DNA from: Paracentrotus lividus
Lineage: Eukaryota > Echinodermata > Echinoidea > Camarodonta > Echinidae
Direction of reading: 5' to 3'
Assembly (NCBI GenBank): GCA_940671915.1
Contig: CALNVZ010003433.1
Span: 29,440,119-29,504,118, forward strand
Length of the DNA: 64,000 nucleotides
Shown piece by piece: positions 27,101-34,300 of this stretch. Both the position numbers and the translations under genes were made by a program. Under the pieces are notes generated by a model. That model was given only the letters and a program-made list of their open reading frames with translations. It was not told the DNA's origin and did not search any database. Positions within the stretch are counted from its first letter, which is position 1. Every line of letters begins with the position of its first letter.

Positions 27101-30100
27101 TAGGTGATGGCTTACCAAACTTCTTCACAGAATTTTGACCTTTGACCTTTGACCCTGATTTTTGACCTATATTGTTAATTGGCTACAAAATGTACTCCTT
27201 CCGCCTATTTTTCATCCCATTTCGAATTCTGTTTGCTTTATATGATGCACTAGTGTAGGGCTACAAAACTTACTTTCACGAATTTGACTTTACCCCTTTG
27301 ACTTTGACCTTGATTTATACTTATATTGTACTATTGGCTAACAAAATGTACTCACTTCACCATTTTCTTTTCCGATTTCGATTCCGTTTGCTTTATGTGA
27401 TAGCACTAGGTGATGGCTACAAAATTCTTCACGAATTTTGACCTTTGACCTTTTGACCTTATTTTTTACCCTATATTGTTAATTGGCTACAAAATGCTAC
27501 TCACTTCGCATTTTTCATCCTATGATTTCGTATTCCGTTTGCTTTATGTGATAGCACTAGGTGATGGCTACAATACTATCTTCACAGAATTTTGACCATT
27601 TGACCTTTGACCTTGAATTGACCTATATTGTATAATGGCTATCTAAAAATGCTACTCTTCGCCATTTTTCATCGATTTCGATTCCGTTGCTTTATGTGAT
27701 AGCACTAGGTGAGGACTACAAAACTCTTCACAGAAATTTGACTTTTGACCCTTTGACCTTTGACCTTGACTTTTGACCTTATTGTACATTGGCTAAAAAT
27801 GCTACTTCTTCGCCATCTTTCATCCGATTTCGATTCCGTTTGCTTATATGATAGCACTAGGTGATGGCTATACCAAACTTCTTCACAGATTTTGACCTTT
27901 GACCTTTGACCCTTTTTTGACCTATATATGTTAATTGTCCTACAAAATGCTACTCCTTCGCACATTTTCATCGATTTCGATTCTGTTTGCTTTATATGAT
28001 AGCACTAGGTGAGGGCTACAAAACTTCTTCACGGAATTTGACTTTTGACCCTTTGACCTTGACCTTGATTTATACTTTATTGTACATTGGCTACAAATGC
28101 TACTCCTTCACCATTTTTCTTCCGATTTCGATTCTCGTTGCTTTATTGATAGCACTAGGTGATGGCTACAAATATTTCTTCACCGAATTTTGACCTTTGA
28201 CACTTTGACCTTTATTTTTATACCTATATTGTTAATTGGCTACAAAAATGTACTCCTTCGCCATTTTTCATCGATTTCGATTCCGTTGCCTTATGTGAAT
28301 AGCACTAGGTTATGGCTACAATACTTCTTTCACAGAATTTTGACCTTTGACCCTTGACCTTGACTTATTTGACTATAATTGTTAATGGCTACAAAATGCT
28401 ACTCCTTCGCCATTTTTTCATCCGAATTTTCGATTCCTTAATGTTTGCTTATGATAACACTAAGGGAGGACTACCCAAAACATCTTCACAGAATTTTTGA
28501 CTTTGACCCCTTTGACCTTTGACTTGACTTTGACCTACATATTGTACATTGGCTACAAAATGCTACATTCATTCGCCATTTTTATCCGATTTCGATTCTG
28601 TTTGCCTTATGTGATAGCACTAGGGATGGCTACAAAATTTTCTTCACCTGAATTTTGACCTTTGAACCTTGATATTTTTTACCTATATATTGTTAATTGG
28701 CTACAAAAGCTACACCTTCCCATTTTCATTCCGATTTCGATTCCCTTTGCTTTATGTGATAGCACTAGTGATGGCTACAATACTTCTTCACCAGAATTTC
28801 TGACCTTGACCCTTTGACCTCTGATTTTTGACCTATATTTGTTAATTGGCTACAAAATGCTACTCCTTCGGCCATATTTTCATTCCGATTCGATTCCGTT
28901 TGCTTTATGTTAGATTAGCACTAGAGTGGAGGACTACAAAACTTTCTTCACAGAATTTTGACTTTTGACCCCTTATGACTTTGACCTATGACTTTGACCT
29001 TATGTACATTGGCTACATAAAATGCTATTACTACTTCGCCATTTTTTACCCGATTTCGATTAACTGTTCTTCTCTTGTGTGATAGCACTGATCGTGATAT
29101 AATGGGAATTTTACATTATCGGCGGGGACATATATTACGCATCGCGTAATTTACTAATCCACTTGTTTTAATTGCCTCCAAAACCAAAATTGCTAATTTC
29201 GGGATATACCTTTTATAATTTGCCTAACATACTACTCTTTCAATCCCAATTGAGTAAAAAGTGGCTCAACTAACCTGAGTCTCCCCTAAAGGAGGAGAAG
29301 GCGGTAGCTTGGGACGCGTTCTCAATTCCCTGGACAGGTCTGAAGGCATACGCGTTCCCACCCTTCAAACTCATCCCGCTCTTTCTCAGGAAGATTCGGG
29401 AGGACAGAGCATCGGTGATTCTCTTTGCTCCGCACTGGCCCAGCCGGGCGTGGTTTCAGGACCTACTCCCTCTATTGGTAGAGGAACCTTGGCAACTCCC
29501 GTGGTGCAAGGATCTAGTTTACCAGCCTTTGTCAGAGATACTTCACGAACACCCGGAGCATCTCAGATTGACCGCTTGGCCGTTATCGGCGAATCAGCCC
29601 GGGCAGCAGGCTTCTCCGAACGAGCAGCTTCACTACTAGTAGAAAGTAGGAGAGCCTCCACCAGAAAGGTCTACTCTTCCAGACTAAACGCCTTTATGGA
29701 ATGGTGTGAAGAGAGAGGGGTAGTCCCAAGAGAAGCCTCTATTCCGTCCATAGCAGACTTCATTATCACCCTCTTCGACAAGGGAAAATCCTTATCTACT
29801 CTTCGAGGTTATAGATCAGCGATTGTAGCGATTCATCCAGGTTTTGGAGATGGGTCGTCAGTTTCCTCTGCTCCGCAGTTGTCAGATCTGTTACGTTCTC
29901 TGTCACTTAAGAGACCCAATTTCAGACCTCTAGTACCCTCTTGGAGTCTACCTAAGGTTTTACAGACTCTCGCGAAACCACCGTTCGAGCCTCTTCATTC
30001 GGCATCTATTCTAGATACGACGATCAAGACGTGCTTTCTCCTAGCGATAGCGTCAGGACAACGCGTAAGTTCGTTGCATGCTCTTTCGATTGCTAAAGGA

Positions 30101-31247
30101 CATATACGGTGGGAGAATGGGGGTGTCCGCTTGATCCCCAATGCAAAGTTCATCGCGAAGAATCAATCAAGAGTCTACGGGGCCAGTGGAGATCTTCCTT
30201 CGCCCTTTAACGAAATTTTCTTCAGTACAGGAAGATAAGGTGTGGTGCCCGGTAAGGGCTTTAAAGTGGTACTTGGACAAAGTAAAGAAGGTGCGCAAAT
30301 CGGACCAACTTTTTGTGATTTCCAAGGAACCATTCTCCCCAGTGTCAAAGAGTACCATATCGAGATGGATAGTAGCAGCCATTAAAGCTGCAGGATCAAG
30401 TGCCAGAGTTCCTGGCACTAGTCTCAGAGCCCACGATACCAGGGGTATTAGCACCTCGTGGGCCCTTTTCCAAGGAGTGTCTGTAGAAGAGATCTGCAGA
30501 GCAGCCTTTTGGAAAAGTCAAAACTCCATCACATATTATTTGAAGGATGTTTCCGCTATTGAGGGAAATTTTTCCATTATTCCTATCAAGGCGGCGGCAT
30601 CATCCATATCCAACTAGAGCTGTAGGGTTGTCCCTCCCCAGTACGGTTTCGGTGCTGGTCGTATAGCAAAGTAGGCAAATATATAATTCTTTTGAAGTAA
30701 ATCATAAAAATTATCACTAATTTTATTATTTACAATAAAGAATTATATATTTGCCTACAATCCCTCCCTCCATACCCCGGTCCATCACTACATGGATGTT
30801 TTTGGTGGAACGAGTATTAAAAGAGGAAGATAATAGAAAGGTTTGTTGGCGGGTAGCCTATCGTGAGAGGGCGCCCTTTATATTGGCGGGGGGGGGTATT
30901 AGATAGAAACAATAGGGCAAAATTTTTGGGGTTATAGTATCGGTTGGCAAGCGATTCGAGGACGAATAGCAAAGTAGGCAAATATATAATTCTTTATTGT
31001 AAATAATAAAATTAGTGATAATTTTTATGATCATCATCATCATTAACATTGACTTATGCTATTGTCCCTCCTACAACATCACTGTCTACATCGACTTCAC
31101 CATCATCATTTGTATCAATACTAATAATCATCCCCATCATCATCTCCATTATCATCATCATCATCATTGTCGTCATAGTTATCATTATCATTATCATAAT
31201 TAGCATCCCCATCATCCTTCCAATTATCATCTTTATCCATCATCATT

Positions 31248-31319
<72 letters not shown>

Positions 31320-34300
31320 TCATCATTCCCAGCATTATCATAATCATCATCAACAACTAGACAACATCAGTATGACTGTCACTATCATCATTTTCATCAT
31401 TATCTCCTCCTTCTCCCTTTGCCTACTCATGGAAATCAGCATTATTCTGTCACACACCATCCAGACTAAAGATGCATGTATTCATGACATCCAATAAAAC
31501 CTCAGTGTTTTGTTGGGCACTAATACATCACAACTAAAACAAATGTACCCTGTTAGCCCTTTGTCTTCAATTTTGATCCTCAAAACTGATCACTCTTTCT
31601 CGTCTTTAGATTACACAATTTAGTTTTTAAATAGTGCTGATAGGGCTTCCCAATTTCCAATCCATCTGTATAATAACTATTTTCATTAACATCATCATCA
31701 TCATCATCATCATCGTCATCATTTTTATAATTATAATTTCTTCTTTCTCACACGCTATTCAGGCAAAAGGCATTCTTGATGTCCAAGACAACACTCTTCT
31801 CTTGCTTTGGAAGAACAGTATCCTAAGGGATGAGGTGAAGTCCATTTGCACAGATATGTCACCCATGCACAAGCTCTACTACAAAGCTATTGGATACAAG
31901 GAAACTCATGATCAAATTGTTGCATTTCTTGAGGAGCTTGAAAAGAAGGTAAGACTCCACCCCCATACATGCACAGTCCTACCTGAGGTTAATGTCATAG
32001 TTGCTTTTAGACCAGGGATTTATCTCCACTCAAACAGTGTTCAACCAAGACTCATTGATTGTAATCTTCAGTTCTTATTTTGAACTCATATCGACTCACA
32101 TAATCAACCTTCAAAGTCGGTAGTGAATAATAGTAATAATAACGCTCCATTCTTATATAGCACATTGCTACTACCTTCGGTAATGAAATTTTTGGTGGCC
32201 AAATCCAAGGGATTCTTTCTCAATTTATGCATTTACAGATCTTTCATTGCAATACCAGATGGGACAGAATTCTAGTACAATCAGCTGATTGCAGTGCCCA
32301 GCGCTGTGTGATAGTGTAACAAAAGCAAATTAATTTTTTTCCTCTCCTATTTTCCCCAAATTATACACAAATGCTCTCTTACCAAAGATGTAAATTTTGA
32401 ATGTACTGATCACACTAACAGGAAAAGAGCACTCAGCACTAAATTGTACTAGAATTCTGTCTCATGCACTGTGATGCAAGAACCACAAATTCATATATTA
32501 CCTAGTACTTTACATGTACTTGGCATGACACAGTGGAACTGAATCCATTTGAACAGGTAAATTGCCAATTGGTCTGGACCCACTTTGACTTATGCCCATT
32601 TGATCTCATCTCACATGGTCTAATACCATTTCATCTACAACCAGTTTGTCTAATAATAGTGTAATTGCCACTTCGCTTATTTAACATTTCATCTCATTTA
32701 CATTTGGTCTAATGTTCAATGTGTCTGACTCCACCTAGTCACTTCCTGTAGCAGACTGGTAATAGACCAAATATTCATCTTGGAATTAGACAAAAATGCA
32801 ATTACACAATTTGGCTATGAGACAAATCGGCAATCAGACCAATTAGTGGTCATTAGACCAAGTGAGAATTAGTACGTTTTTGATCAAGGGGATGTTAGAC
32901 CAAACTGTTAATAGACCATATTGGTTTGGCACATGTGGAATTAGACAATCAGAGAATTAGACCATTCATTGTTAGACCAAGTGGATATAAACCTTTGGAC
33001 ATAACTTTCATTTTTTTTTTATATTTAAGGGGTCTGTTGAGTTCAGTAAGACGACAGAGATGAAGATCGAGGACATGGCTGAGCATATCAATGACATAAG
33101 AAACAAACTCAATATGATGTCTGAGAATGCCATTGACGCTAAGATGCAGCGTCTTGACGCCATGACCAGCACACAGGAATTAAAGCAACAGATACAAAAT
33201 CTGCAAGACAGGTTTGATAAGAATGATAGCAAAAAGCTTTCAAGGTAATCTCTTATTCGGGCACATCCCTATAGTCTGCGGGGCCGATAGTCCGCAGTGC
33301 ATACACATCTACACCTTGGTGTTGGGTCATCGTGACCCGGCCAGTATCCTAAGGTTAGGGAATAGAGCAGAAATGCAAAAATAAGATGATATAGATAGAG
33401 CAAAATAGGATATTGTGACCCGGTTTCCTAAGGTCATCGTGATGCGTTATTGGCTTACCGGACTATCAGCCCCGTGGACTATCGGGCTGCAACGTCCTAT
33501 TCTGTAAGTACTTTGTCAACAAAGTTTGTAGGCTCTTACGGGATCTTGCCAACTGTACATGCTGCAGGAGATTGCTGTCAACAACTCAACCATTCAATTT
33601 ACTATCTACTTTTCAAGCATTTACACGTACATGCCCTTTTTAGTTTACCAGTCAAATCGAAATGATTTTGGTATCATAAAACTCATTTCCTCTTGGCTGG
33701 AAGATGATCTATTGTTTGTTTTTTTTAACTAATCATTTTCTGCCATAGTCATTATACCTTTCTACTTACTTTTTTGTCATGTCCACCAAAGGTGAAGGCG
33801 AGACTTGGTGATCCAATTAAATGGCGTCCGTCTGTCGTCCGTCCGTCACAAATGTTAAGGTTTACTTGCAAAACTCTCTTAATTGTGACACATAACTTTT
33901 TTTTTTCATGATTGAACTGTATAATTGAAATGTATCATGATTATAAGTCTGTTTTTATTGTGAATATGACATTCTTAGTCCTTGGACTTTTGTCATATTT
34001 TTTTATGTTAATAATAAAAAAACTGAAATTTAATTTCGAATTTAATTAAAAATTGAACTGTCGATACTCTGATGCAACATCTCTATGCCATTACAATCAC
34101 ACATGAGTTGGAGGAACAAGACATATTTGATTAAAGGTTGTTAATGAAAAGAGTTACTCTGTTAGCATTTATCCTAGGTGCTTTGTCAAATGGACATAAC
34201 TTACTCTCAAATGAATAATGTATTCAACTTGAATTTCAAGTTTTTGTAATCAAATTTATGATTCTACACAATATCCCAGGTAAAAGTCTGGTGGATTAAA

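Larger units (their letters stand above)
24634..29130. mobile_element. nested element with 12-bp perfect inverted ends, satellite core
   Basis: TGTCCCCGCCGA at 24634-24645 is repeated exactly, inverted, at 29119-29130. Just inside the left end is a (tccg)n run (24696-24732) and then the satellite array. No protein frame and no clear target duplication are seen, so element status rests on the ends and the abrupt borders. Confidence 0.65.
23841..29286. mobile_element. TIR element inserted in the DIRS polymerase frame (TA duplication)
   Basis: The left end GGGGAGACTCGGGTTAGTTG matches the inverted right end GGGGAGACTCAGGTTAGTTG with one mismatch, and TA flanks both (23839-23840 and 29287-29288). 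The word gttagttgagcc recurs inside in both orientations (about 23854, 23869, 24217, 24603; inverted 24559, 24582, 29262), like subterminal transposase sites. No transposase frame is seen, so it depends on a helper. Most of its length is the nested element 24634-29130; without it, it would be about 0.95 kb. Confidence 0.85.
19492..31029 (+). mobile_element. DIRS-type tyrosine-recombinase retrotransposon, interrupted
   Basis: DIRS elements are retrotransposons that integrate through a tyrosine recombinase and a circular DNA. Here gag, RT/RNaseH, a methyltransferase-like region and the recombinase are in order on the plus strand. Inverted terminal repeats match (about 19500-19675 against 30819-30990), and a short internal region (30671-30758) is the complement of left and right termini joined. 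That defines the ends at 19492 and 31029. Without the 5.4-kb insertion the element is about 6.1 kb, usual for DIRS. Gag and recombinase frames each contain shifts. It lies in the TRPA intron after exon 15 in the same orientation as the gene. Confidence 0.9.

Noticed and set aside
24686..28193. Short open frames in the satellite array
   Set aside because: Arise from a repeated noncoding unit and lose frame with each indel.
23841..29286. CRISPR-like array
   Set aside because: Repeats of about 150 bases without constant spacers in an intron-bearing genome; the structure is a satellite.
31049..31360. Poly-His / poly-Ile / poly-Met open frames
   Set aside because: Translations of an (ATC)n microsatellite in several frames; no gene.
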